In this document: piece by piece, positions 35,361-45,199 of the stretch | How positions within the stretch are numbered: the first letter of the stretch is position 1 | How the letters are laid out: each line of letters starts with the position of its first letter | Assembly: GCA_949128115.1 (NCBI GenBank) | Contig: OX421966.1 | Location: forward strand, 1,612,001-1,676,000 | Direction: 5' to 3' | DNA from: Anaspis maculata | Taxonomy: Eukaryota > Arthropoda > Insecta > Coleoptera > Scraptiidae | DNA: 64,000 nt | The notes under the pieces: generated by a model | Told to the model about the DNA's origin: nothing | Seen by the model: the letters and a program-made list of their open reading frames with translations, nothing else | Database searches by the model: none | Translations under genes and position numbers: made by a program

Positions 35361-36766
35361 CAGAAAGTTATTCCAACAATTTTTTGTACAATTTTCGCTT
35401 TTGTTTCATAGTAAAAATATGAATTTGCACCAAACCCAATTTGAAGTAATGAGTTTGAACTGAATCCCGCTACAAAGTTGATCATTTCAGCGGAATTCAA
35501 ACGATTGAAGTGTTGTTTCAGTACGATTCTCACTTTGAAGTCGGTGGTTAACACAATTCTTGCTATGACATTGACGAATTCATCAAAATGCTCGCTAAAA
35601 TGTTGATAACTCGGTTGATGACTTTTGTGGAATTCTCACGTAGTTGACGAATTCAGCAACATTCTCCGTGATTGAAGAATTTGCAAAAGTCTCAACGCAC
35701 AAATAAAGAATTTGACACCATTCTAACAATAAAGTCCAGAAATTAGACGAACTTCCGTCAAAAAAATTATAAATTTGGCAAAACTGTTACAAGAAAGTTG
35801 ATAAATTCAGCACAATTGTCGCTGTGCAGTGATGAATATGTGAGAAAACTCTCTCAAAAATTGTATATTTTGGCGAAATTCGAGCTATATGAGTGATATA
35901 TTCAGTGCGATTTTCACTTTTAAGTTGGTGAACAAACACCATTCTTGCCATAAATTGATGAATTCAGGGAAATGCTTATTTCTAGCTTGATTGCCTTTGT
36001 GAAACTCTCAAGTGCTTGTCGAATTCAACACAACTTCCACTATACTATTGATGAATTCAGCACAATTTTAGCGACTGAAGTGATAAATCTGGAAAAAATT
36101 CGTTCAAATAGTTCAATAATTTGGCGAAAAGTACTGATAATGCAAAGTTGATCCATCCGTCAGCACAACTGTCGTTATAGAGTGATGAATTTGTACAGAA
36201 TTCTGACACAAAGTTGATCATTTTGGCGGAATTCAACTATCAAAGTGATGTATTCAGTGCGATTCTCACTTTGAAGTTGGTGAATCTAACACAATTCTTG
36301 CTATGGAATTGATGGATTTAGCGGAATGCTCACCTCGAACTTGTGACCTTTGTGAAAGTCTTGAGTTATTGATGAATTCAGCGTGATCTTCACTGGCGAT
36401 CAATTTAGCATAAATATAACGACAAAAGTGACGCATCCAGGGAAAAAATCCTCAATAGTTAAATAAATTGGCCATAATGTGCCTACAAAGTTGATGAATT
36501 CAGCACAGTTTTAGTCATAGAGTGATGCATTTGGACAAAATCTTGCTTCAAAATTGATTGATTTGGCGGAATTTGAACCATGAAAGTGATGTATTTGGTG
36601 CGATTCTCACTTAGAAGTTATAAAATGATGAAGTCAGCGAAATGCTCACTATGAGGCTGATGGCCTTTATAGAATTCTCACGTGATTGACGAATTGAATA
36701 AGCTTCTCACTACATAGTTGATAAGTTTTCGCACAATTCAAGCGACAAAGCTGATGAATTGGATTT

Positions 36767-37088
36767 ACTAGGTGACAAAAAAACTCATTTTTGGAAAGAA
36801 TGAAGGTTGAAAAAGTGAGATGAAATGTCAATTCGCATTGAGTATTTCACCGGAAAAAAACGTTAATTCTCCCATAACCAGCATACAAATATTTGTTTCG
36901 AGCTTGTTAGCTCTCGTCAGTGACAGATATATGTTGGAATTAAGCCCTAAATGACCAGAAAAAATCGAAATCGAAAGGTAAATATCAAAAAAAAAAATTT
37001 CAGTTTGTTACCGGAACCCCGTTCAGGATAACCTGGATCAGTCAGTAAGTGTTTTATTTTTTTATTTTTCCTCTTTCTCCTTTTGATT
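36767..37088 (-). mobile_element. Short retrozyme-like copy with one hammerhead ribozyme
   Basis: Shares with the array at 51323-52946 the words ACTAGGTGACA, GTCAATTCGCATTGAGTATT and GTTACCGGAACCCCG. It begins at the ACTAGGTGAC boundary. After the CCGGAACCCCGTTCAGGAT stretch it switches to an inverted piece ending CTTTCTCCTTTTGATT. It is therefore a single truncated unit with an inverted tail, inserted in the 32-bp array. The target duplication is ambiguous (GATT, or a GATGAATT-like word). Confidence 0.75.
36874..36931 (-). ncRNA. Hammerhead ribozyme, type I, isolated copy
   Basis: On the minus strand it reads CTGACGA, stem II GAGCT/AGCTC with loop AACA, then GAAA, a short stem III CAAA/TTTG with a 2-nt loop, and cleavage triplet GTA. 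The predicted cut lies between 36884 and 36883. Stem I pairs TGCTGGTTAT with ATATCTGTCA, using two G-U pairs and internal mismatches. All conserved core bases are present. Confidence 0.85.
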
Positions 37089-39310
37089 AAAAAAGTGGAT
37101 GAATTTCAAGGAATTCCCATACAAACCTGATAGATTTGGCTAAACTCATTTGATTACATGATAGAATGTACATTCATAAAAATGAAAAGTTGATAAATTC
37201 ACCACGATTTTTACTATACAGTAATGAATTTGAAGGAAGTGCTATTACAAAGCTTATGACTCAAGAGAAGTTTTCGATATAAAACTCTTAGTCTTGGCAT
37301 AATTTCAGATAAGTTTTAATAAATTTGAGGACATTCTCACTACAGAGTTTATAGATTGGCGGAATTGTTACTATACGGAATTTATGAATTTAGCACCATA
37401 TCTCCTGTGATGTTGATCAGATAAAAAAAAACTACGCAACACAATTGATGATTCATGCGTAATTTTTACTTTGAAAGCTTTAATTCAGCACAATTTTAGC
37501 TATGAAATCAGTTACCTTGGCAAAGTTTTAGCTACAAAGCCGATGAATTTGAAAAGAGTCTTGCTAGGAAGTTTCACTGCAAAATTGATTGATTAAGCAT
37601 ATTTTTTGCTATGAAGTTGATGAATTCGAAGGAAGTTGCGTTACAAAGTTGATAGCTTTAGCAAAACACTCATCAGACAGAATTATCCAGAGACATTTCC
37701 ATTATAAAATTGTTGACTAAGAAAAATTCTCACTGCAAAGTTAGTGAATTCAGCAGATTCCCCACTACAAAGTCGAGTTGTGAAGCTCTTACTATACAAT
37801 TGGGGAATTCAGCACACTTTTGGCTGGAAAGTTGATGAATTCAGAGAAATTCTCACTGCACAATTGGATAATTAGCCGAAACTCCCACCAGAAAGATGAT
37901 GAATTCAGCTCACTGGTTGCCATTGAGTGATGAATTTTAGAAGTCTCCCTATAAAGTTGATGACTTGAGAGAAATTCTCACCAATCACTTACTGAATTTA
38001 ACAAAATCCTACTTTCAAAATTGATGGATGTGAAGAGATATCAACTGCAAAATTGACTGATTTGGCTTAGCTGTAGTGCAGAGTTGATGAGTGCAGCGTC
38101 ATTTTCAAAATTCATGAATTTAGAGAGAACGGCCCTACCAAGCTATTGTCCTCAATAAAACTTGCATCAAGAAGTTCAGCAGAAGCCGTGCCATGAGGCT
38201 GAGGTTGAAGATTCTCGCTATGATGTTATTGAAATTAAATAACATAGCCTTAAGGCTCATGAGTTCAGGGTAATCTTCGCTCCGAAGTTTATGAAAAAGT
38301 TTCCTTTGAGATGCTCAATAGAACACAATTTCTGCTTTTAAGTGATGGATCGAGTGATGGATGTGGACAAAATCTCGCCACAAAGTTGATCATTCTGACG
38401 AATAGCGAACTCAAGAAACGATGTATCCAGCGCGATTTTAATTTTGAAGTTGGTAGATCTGACGCAATGCTTGCTATAAAATTGATGAATCCAGCAAAAT
38501 GCACCATTCAATGTTGACGAGTTTTGTGTGATTCTCACATGTTTGACGAATCCTGCAAAATACGCAGTTGATGAGTTTCGCACAATGCTGAAGATATAAG
38601 TGATGAATTCGAACACATTTTCATTCAAAAGTTGATTGATTTGCCAAAACTGTTGAACTGAAACATGCTTACTATGAAGTTGATGATCTTTCAGAAATCC
38701 TCTGTGGTTGGTTGACAAATTTGGCGGAATGCGCACTAGACAGTTAATAAATTCAGCTAAATTCTAACGATGGAATCGATTGACTAAGAGAAATTGTCAT
38801 TGAGAAGTTTATTAGTTTGGCGAAACTGTTACCAAAAAATTGATGAATTCAGCAAAATTCTCGATATGGAGTGATGAATTTGGCCCAAATCTAGCTACGG
38901 AATTGTTCATTTTGGCGGAATTCAAAATGTGGAAATAATATATCCAGTGTGATTTTCACTCCGAAGTTGGTGAATCTAACACAATTTTGGCTTCAAAATC
39001 AAAGAATTCAGCGAGATGCGAACTGTGAGGCTGCTGTCCTTTGTGAAATTATCACGTGGTTGACGGATTCAGCGGAATTTTCACTACACAGATCAATCCA
39101 GCACAATTCTGAAGATAAAGGTTATGAATTTTGAGGAATTTATATCAAAAAGTAGAACAATTTCGCCAAATTACTTGGAAGTTGATAATTCAAGCACGAT
39201 TATCTCTATGAAGTGATGAATTTGTGAAAACTTTGCTTCAAAATTGATCATGCATTTTGATGGATTCCAAAATATGGAAGTAATGTGTTCAGTGCGATTC
39301 CCATGATGAA

Positions 39311-40290
39311 TTATAACCTAAACCTCGCACTTTCAACTCACAACTTTAAACTCTGAATTTCGAACTTCAAGATTCAAACTTCAAGCTTTAATCCACAAAC
39401 TGAGAACTTCAATCAACTTTGAACTTGAAATTTAGAATTTTGAGCTCCAAATTAGAAAGTCCCAAACTTTCAGCATCATATCATTGTATCGAACTTCAAA
39501 TTGCCTCCAGAAAACTTGTAAGTCTGGATTTTCTTGGAACTCTACTTGAAGTTTTGAATTTTTAATTCAAAATTTAATTCTTTTGAACTTCCAATATGAA
39601 GATTCGAATTTCGGATTTCAAACAATAAATTGATTGCTTGGAACTCTCCAGCTTTAAACCTTTGTCATTCACTTTCAAGCTTTGAGCTTCCAACGTGAAA
39701 CTCTGGATTCAAAACTTGAATAGTGAAACTTTAAGCTTCGAAATTTTAATTTTGAAATTTGAACTTTAGACTTTGAACTTTGAATTTCAAATTTGAGGCT
39801 TTTAAACCCTGAGCTTTGAACTTTCAACTTCAAACTCCAACCTCTACTTCAAACTCCAACGACACTTCAACTTCTAAATCTAAACCTGCCTTTTTGAACT
39901 CCAAGTTTCAACCGTTCAACCTCAAACTGCAAAATTTCCAAACTTGGAGCTTTCAACTGAAAAATTTCAACAATGATCTTATTACTTGAAATTTGGAGCT
40001 CTAAACTTTGCAATCAAAATTTTGAATTTGAACTCCAAACTTGAAACGTGAGCTTCAAACTTTGAATGTTCAAACTTCCAAATTCCAGCACCAGACTTCA
40101 AATTTCGAGCTTCGAATTTCGGAACTCTGATTTTAAAACTGTGCAATTCAGACTTCAAACTGCCAACTGAGAACAGCAGTATTCGAACTTTGACTCGAGT
40201 AATTTGAAATTTGAACTCTGAAATCTAAACTCGTCTGAACTCATAACATCCATTTCCCACTCCCAACTTTCAACTACAAGCGCGTAAGTG
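39311..40290. repeat. Second CTTCAAACTTT-type array stretch
   Basis: Same style as 1-8580 (for example GAACTTTGAATTTCAAATTT), sitting within the 32-bp arrays. From 39584 onward it is part of the segment duplicated at 50143-51032. The last part before the Gypsy element, about 40290-40472, returns to GTTGATGAATTTG-type monomers. Confidence 0.75.
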
Positions 40291-40473
40291 AACGTGTCCG
40301 TATGTAGTTGATGAATTTGACAAAATCTCACAACGCATTATATGATGAATCGAACGCAATCCTAACTAGGTAACTGATGAACTAAAGGAGAAATCTTGAT
40401 AGAAAATTGATGAATTTGGGGGGAATATATCATTACTAAGTTTACAAATTTTGCACAAATGGAGTCACATAGT
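39584..40473 (+). repeat. 890-bp segment duplicated on both sides of the Gypsy element (left copy)
   Basis: Identical, as far as I compared, to 50143-51032 with a constant offset of 10559 bp, so there are no indels. It ends in GGAGTCACATAG directly at the 5' LTR. An integrase-made target duplication is only 4-6 bp, so this repeat needs another cause. Confidence 0.9.
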
Positions 40474-42246
40474 GTTACGGCTGAAATTTCATTTGGGGTT
40501 TGTTTACTTCTGGGTGACCTTTGGTGTTCTCAGCGATTAAACTTTGCGTTCAAACAGCTGATCGAACAATACCTGGGAGCGATGACCACGCATCTTATTC
40601 GTCTTCGACGCTGGCCCTTTAGGCGGAACGAAGAGAACCGTATGCGGCAAGAAATAGGTGCGAGTGTGCTATCATGCCTTCTCCTACAATAGTCGGTAGG
40701 TACCAACTTCCGCACCTCTTCGTTTGAGCGGCGATGGACTTCCCCTCTCGTAATTACCACGTGTAATTGGAAGATATCGGTAATCCAGAGTCATCCAGGG
40801 TTGATCGGGGTTTTTCATCCCCCTGAAACGGTTGGTCGTATCGTTTTCTCTCGTTTACTGTGTGTTGCCTCGTATATTTTTGTTGTTTAGTCCGTCCATT
40901 TTTGGATATTTCAGAAGGTGGGCATTGTCTTTGATTTGAAATGGACGTTGGAGAGGGGAATTTGATAAGAGAAACATTATTATTTCTGTCGAGTAATCGA
41001 GTGGTGTGTGCTGGAGATTTTGGAAAAGCGCTAATCGCGGATTTAATCAGCCACCACTTTCCGATTAAAAGATCATCGCAGACTCGATCGCAGATTTATT
41101 TATTATTCTTTGAGGCCACACAACAACCGTCGGCCTCCATTTCTTCATCCGTCCAGTTATCCATTTCGGATGCTTTGAATGTTTTTCTTTGTCCGTCCCA
41201 ACATCTTCTTCATCGGATAAATTGGGGTGCTTCTTCACTGGTGTGGATTCCTCAGCTGCTCCGTAAATCCATCAATAGCTGCATCTGTGACTTCACCGCC
41301 ACTTTTTGTGCTTTCATCAAACCTCGTGTTGTCTGGAGAGAAGTGCCCAGTCTTGTGTTTCTGGTACAGCCACACCCAGTGTCTGTCTGTCCAGTCTGGA
41401 AGAACCCTCGATGGGAACCCGAGGCGAAAGTTAGGTGATAGAATAAGTTGTCGGTTGATGTCCAGATTATGGAAATTGCCAAACTACAGCACGTCGCAAA
41501 CTTATAATTGTGAATTGTGAAACTTATTATTATTGTGAATTTCATAGCCTTCAGCTCTAAAAGCCTTCAGCCTTCTCAATTTTCATTATTATTTTTCTTC
41601 AGTAATTCAAATACCAAATTCTTTATCATTCATTATCTCCATTTGTTAGTTTTTTTTTTTTTCTTTATTTTGTCAAATAAGCTTATGTCCAGGAAAAGCA
41701 ACGCACACAAGTTCTCAGGCAGAGTAGTGATTCACTACCTGTGGATTTTTGTGGAGATTGCGTGTGCCTGGTTAGATCGTGCGGGACAGGACCGGGTTTG
41801 GGGTGAATAGGGCCCATTGTTAGCGACCCCCCATTTCTCTGTGCACGGATAGTTGGGTAGGTAGCTAGGCTAGAATACCATCCTTTTCCTTGCTGCGTTC
41901 TGGCCGCTCGCGTTGATCCATCAGATCCCTCTCTTTTGTTTCTTATTTGTTTTGCTTGATTGTTTCTTTTCTTTTGGACGCCCGCTTAACAGTATGGCTA
42001 TTTTTCCTTGAACTTAACTAACTTTCATATTTCTCAATCTATCTAATTGTTACTTTCTCACTATTTAAAACTTGTTATTTCTATTTCATTTAATTGGCTT
42101 CAAATATACTTCAGTACCTCTCAACTATTTTTATTTTTTTTTTATTTTTTTTTTTTCGTTCTATTCTGGATCCATGATATGCCAGCAACCGGACCTCACG
42201 AACCCCTAAAGAATCTCAACCGGGTTACGCAATTCGGGGCGTAACA
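40473..42246 (+). repeat. 5' LTR
   Basis: Begins TGTTACG and ends CGTAACA, a 7-bp perfect inverted terminus of the TG...CA type. It matches 48376-50143, with one visible length difference in a T run (13 against 11, at about 41650-41662). A 165-codon frame (40941-41438) exists in both LTRs but resembles no known protein and is probably chance. No AATAAA was found, and a TATATTTTT word near 40874 is only a weak TATA candidate. Confidence 0.95.
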
Positions 42247-43217
42247 TTTGGCGCCCAACGGTTTTTTTGAGTTTGCAACGTAAATAAGTTAGTAGGTACC
42301 TACTATTTGGCATCCAACGCGATTTTTGTTTGTGTTGTTTTTGAGAAGGCTGGAAAAAGAAATTCACCATTGGCATCTGACATCTAGCACTTTACTGAAA
42401 ATACTTTGTAATTATTTTGGCCGATGTTGGTAAAGGATAATGTTAGACTTTCGAACTGGAGAAATTTCTTTGGGTGAACGTTAACCATAGCGGTTAATTT
42501 TTTTTTTTTGCAGCAGCAGCAGCGCTTTTGTAATATTTTTTCTGGTCTAGGGTGACGAAAAATAATCCGGCCTGGAGAATTTTCGTGGTTGTAGTATACA
42601 GAGTGTACGCTAGAGCGCGCATTACCTGTTTCGATACTACCTACGCTGTATATAGAGGGTTTATTAGGTATTAGTTATTACTTTAGGATTAGTATTAAGA
42701 TTTATTGGGTTTCCGCTGGCAGTGCTAGGTTGGAGACGTCCTCCCTAGTAGTGGTGCTTCGCGTGATTGGTTTTAATTTTTCTTGCGAAAAATTGTGCAG
42801 GTACGGGGGGAGTTCGGTTTCGGACAAACCTCAAGTTTTCCTGGAATTTTCCGGAGAGTGGACCGTGCAGTCTCATTTGAAGAAGGACTATTCCTTCTTA
42901 TCAAGTTTTTTTCGATAAATCTTGAAACCTTTTGGGTTTATTTATTGGGTTATTTTACGCACAACGAAGCGTAGTGAATACCCACAATTGTGTTGTTTAA
43001 CAATAATAAACAAATTTGTGGTTTTTATATACAGGGTGTATACCTAACCTACAGAGTGTGCATATATAGTTCCTATATAAATACAGGGTATATCAACGTT
43101 TTTTTGGCGGTCTTTCACTTGGTTTTATTGCTTGTAGTAAACAAAGTGTAATACCAACGCATTTATTCGGACACTTGGTCGTTTTTTATTTAAGAACTAT
43201 ACAGGGTGACCTCAAAT
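42247..43217 (+). other. Untranslated leader of the Gypsy element
   Basis: No long frame. It contains repeated TATACAGGGTG/ACAGAGTGT words near 42596, 43031, 43050, 43082 and 43198, two PBS-like echoes, and a short run of CAG triplets near 42512. The gag ATG follows directly after the last ACAGGGTGACC word. Confidence 0.7.
42249..42260 (+). other. Primer binding site, tRNA-Lys type
   Basis: TGGCGCCCAACG starts 2 nt after the LTR and is complementary to the 3' end, with CCA, of insect tRNA-Lys(CTT). The match stops after 12 nt. A decayed echo, TTGGCATCCAACGCG, lies about 60 bp downstream. Confidence 0.85.
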
Positions 43218-45164
43218 ATGGTGGAACAATTGAAGCCAAACCGTTTGTTGAAGGATGAACTTGCTCATGAACTCCAGATTCGTGGTGTGGCGTCTTCTGG
43301 ATTGGTCGAGGAAGACAGGGCTCTTCTTCGTGAAGCATATCGCTCAGGCCTGGAGGTTAGACGATTGAGACTGGATCCAGAAGAAGAGTTCGAGATCATT
43401 CGGCAGAAGTTGAATGAGCTCGCCCTACGAATTCGCAATTTCAACTTCGAAAATAGAGATAATGAACATGAAAGCATTTCCACTCGCCTGAGACATTTGA
43501 CAGGTCGACTGGATCGTCTCTGGTCGGACTCTGAGATGATGGAAAGACTTCATGTGGAACTCAAGTCGAAATGTATTCGATTGAACGCACTGTTGTTGGC
43601 CGTGTTTGAAGGCGAAGCTTCTGGTGGGGGCGATGACGGTCCAGAGGTGGAGGAAGAACAGAATCGGTCTCGAGATGCTCTCATACAAACGGCAGAAACC
43701 GTGGTGGGAATGCTATCGCGTATCAACATTGACTCATCGAGCGTAGACGAGGAGGGACCCCCGGTGACGGAGAATCAGGCAAGTCTCTATTCCCTTTTGG
43801 ATAAAATATCCATAGCGGTCAATTCGACTGCACCAACTTTGCTACCATTCGTAACCTCTAGCACAACTTCAGGACTATCAAGTTCACAGCCCCAGCAAAT
43901 CATTTCTACTGGCACATGCGCAACGTTTTCGGGAGGAGGGCCGATTTCATCGGTTACAGTTGGTACTTCAGGTGTTCAGAACATGGCACAACAGGGTATT
44001 CTGTTTCCACCAACCACTAACGCTGCACCATACCAACCTTATTACGGTCCTTATCGTCAACAACCGCAACACCAGCAACCACAACGATACTATCATCAAC
44101 AACAACAACCACAACAATATCATCGACAACCACAATACCAGCAACAACAGCAATGCAATCTTCAACCACTACTAACACAACAACAACCACCACTACCATT
44201 CGCTCAGCAACCTGCGTATTTCGGATTCCCGAGCGGACTGACCTCTACTCAGCCGTTCCAGGCGTCTCACCACATGGGACAGGGATCCATTGCGAAGTGG
44301 AACGTGAAGTACAGCGGATGTACGAGTCTGGCTTCATTTATCCAGCGAGTCGAAGAGTTAGCGGTAGCGAGAGGAGTATCGCAGGACCAACTTTTCGTCG
44401 CGGCAGTGGACCTACTCGAGGGAGATGCCCTAAATTTTTGGCGAGCGAACCGAGTTCACTATCGGAGTTGGACGGATCTGGTGCGGGGACTTCGAGGTGC
44501 TTTCGAGCCGATGGACTATGCGAAGCGACTTTGGAGCGAGATAGAACGGCGCACGCAGCATCCCTCGGAGGGAATAGTGGCATATGTTTCGGCCATGGAA
44601 AATTTATTTTCGAGACTTGCGGTGACTCCACCGGAAGAGGTTCGTCTGAGCGTGATCCGAGCAAATCTTCTGCCCTATTTACAATTTGAGCTGACCCGAA
44701 CGCCGTGTCACACGGTCGCCGATTTAATGTACGTAGGAAGGATGTTCGAGGAGACTAGGATAATGGCCGCTCGTTATCAACCTCCCACAACCGACACCTC
44801 TTCTATGCTGGAGCCAGACCTGTCGTGTCCAAATCTTGCACCTTCGAAACAGCGCACTCGGCCACCATTATCGGTGTTCACAGGATTCCCCGAAGGAAAA
44901 ATGGCCCGAACAAGTGTGGTGGAAGCTGCTGATCAGAAGCAGGCAGAAAGAAACGAAAGTCGCAGCCGGCCTAGGGGACTTTGCTGGATTTGTGGCGGGA
45001 CAGGCCACTACGCGTCGACGTGCCCGGATGGCCAGGCGAATTTCTGCTCCAGGTGTGGAAAGGAAGGCGTTTCCCTGAAGACATGTCCACGCTGTCGCAC
45101 CAACCCTGGAAATCGAGGTCGTGGTGGATCGAATGCGGGAAACGGAAGGATGAATCAGGAGTAG
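43218..45164 (+). CDS. gag: Gag polyprotein of the Gypsy element (648 aa)
   Basis: Structural protein that forms the virus-like particle and packages element RNA. I place the start at ATG 43218, which has A at -3 and G at +4. The frame is open from 43206, but the codon there is GTG. From the N-terminus: a charged helical region with a KDELAHELQIRG stretch; a Ser/Thr/Gly-rich linker; a Gln-rich tract at about 281-314; a Retrotrans_gag-like capsid region at about 360-520 with the FWRANR and LRGAF words; and a basic C-terminus. Zinc knuckle 1 is a full CX2CX4HX4C at 589-602. Knuckle 2 at 610-623 keeps the three Cys but has Val for His, followed by PRC. The frame is intact and ends in a stop that lies past the slippery site. 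Confidence 0.92.
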   Translation: MVEQLKPNRLLKDELAHELQIRGVASSGLVEEDRALLREAYRSGLEVRRLRLDPEEEFEIIRQKLNELALRIRNFNFENRDNEHESISTRLRHLTGRLDRLWSDSEMMERLHVELKSKCIRLNALLLAVFEGEASGGGDDGPEVEEEQNRSRDALIQTAETVVGMLSRINIDSSSVDEEGPPVTENQASLYSLLDKISIAVNSTAPTLLPFVTSSTTSGLSSSQPQQIISTGTCATFSGGGPISSVTVGTSGVQNMAQQGILFPPTTNAAPYQPYYGPYRQQPQHQQPQRYYHQQQQPQQYHRQPQYQQQQQCNLQPLLTQQQPPLPFAQQPAYFGFPSGLTSTQPFQASHHMGQGSIAKWNVKYSGCTSLASFIQRVEELAVARGVSQDQLFVAAVDLLEGDALNFWRANRVHYRSWTDLVRGLRGAFEPMDYAKRLWSEIERRTQHPSEGIVAYVSAMENLFSRLAVTPPEEVRLSVIRANLLPYLQFELTRTPCHTVADLMYVGRMFEETRIMAARYQPPTTDTSSMLEPDLSCPNLAPSKQRTRPPLSVFTGFPEGKMARTSVVEAADQKQAERNESRSRPRGLCWICGGTGHYASTCPDGQANFCSRCGKEGVSLKTCPRCRTNPGNRGRGGSNAGNGRMNQE

Positions 45165-45199
45165 GTCGACACCTCGATTCAAACCCTTCTCAGTCGACC
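45137..45199 (+). promoter_or_regulatory. Programmed -1 ribosomal frameshift site between gag and pol
   Basis: GGGAAAC at 45137-45143 lies in the gag frame exactly as G GGA AAC, a classical X XXY YYZ slippery heptamer. Slipping back one base continues into the pol frame, with the next codon at 45143, and avoids the gag TAG at 45162-45164. Downstream, GGTCGAC (45164-45170) can pair with GTCGACC (45193-45199) as a 7-bp stem with a 22-nt loop. The 20-nt spacer is longer than usual, so the stimulatory structure may be different or a pseudoknot. Confidence 0.75.

Larger units (their letters stand above)
35361..39310. repeat. ~32-bp GTTGATGAATTCAGC tandem array
   Basis: Monomer of 31-33 bp of the form GTTGATGAATTCAGC, then AAAATTCTCACTACAAA, strongly degenerate. 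A marked variant, GTGATGTATTCAGTGCGATT, recurs near 35500, 35885, 36240 and 36590, so roughly eleven monomers form a 350-385 bp higher-order unit. It recurs again near 38425, 38935 and 39280. The array is interrupted by a hammerhead-bearing insertion at 36767-37088. Open frames within it, the largest 132 codons, are repeat-derived. Confidence 0.85.

Noticed and set aside
40941..41438. 165-codon frame present in both LTRs (also 48844-49341)
   Set aside because: Identity is explained by LTR identity; no known domain, and it lies in a regulatory repeat. Kept only as a note in the LTR entry.
43206..43217. Gag start at 43206
   Set aside because: The codon at 43206 is GTG; the first ATG, in good context, is at 43218.
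44981..45142. Independent pol start at 44981
   Set aside because: The codon there is TTG and lies inside gag; the GGGAAAC heptamer gives a better-supported entry at 45143.
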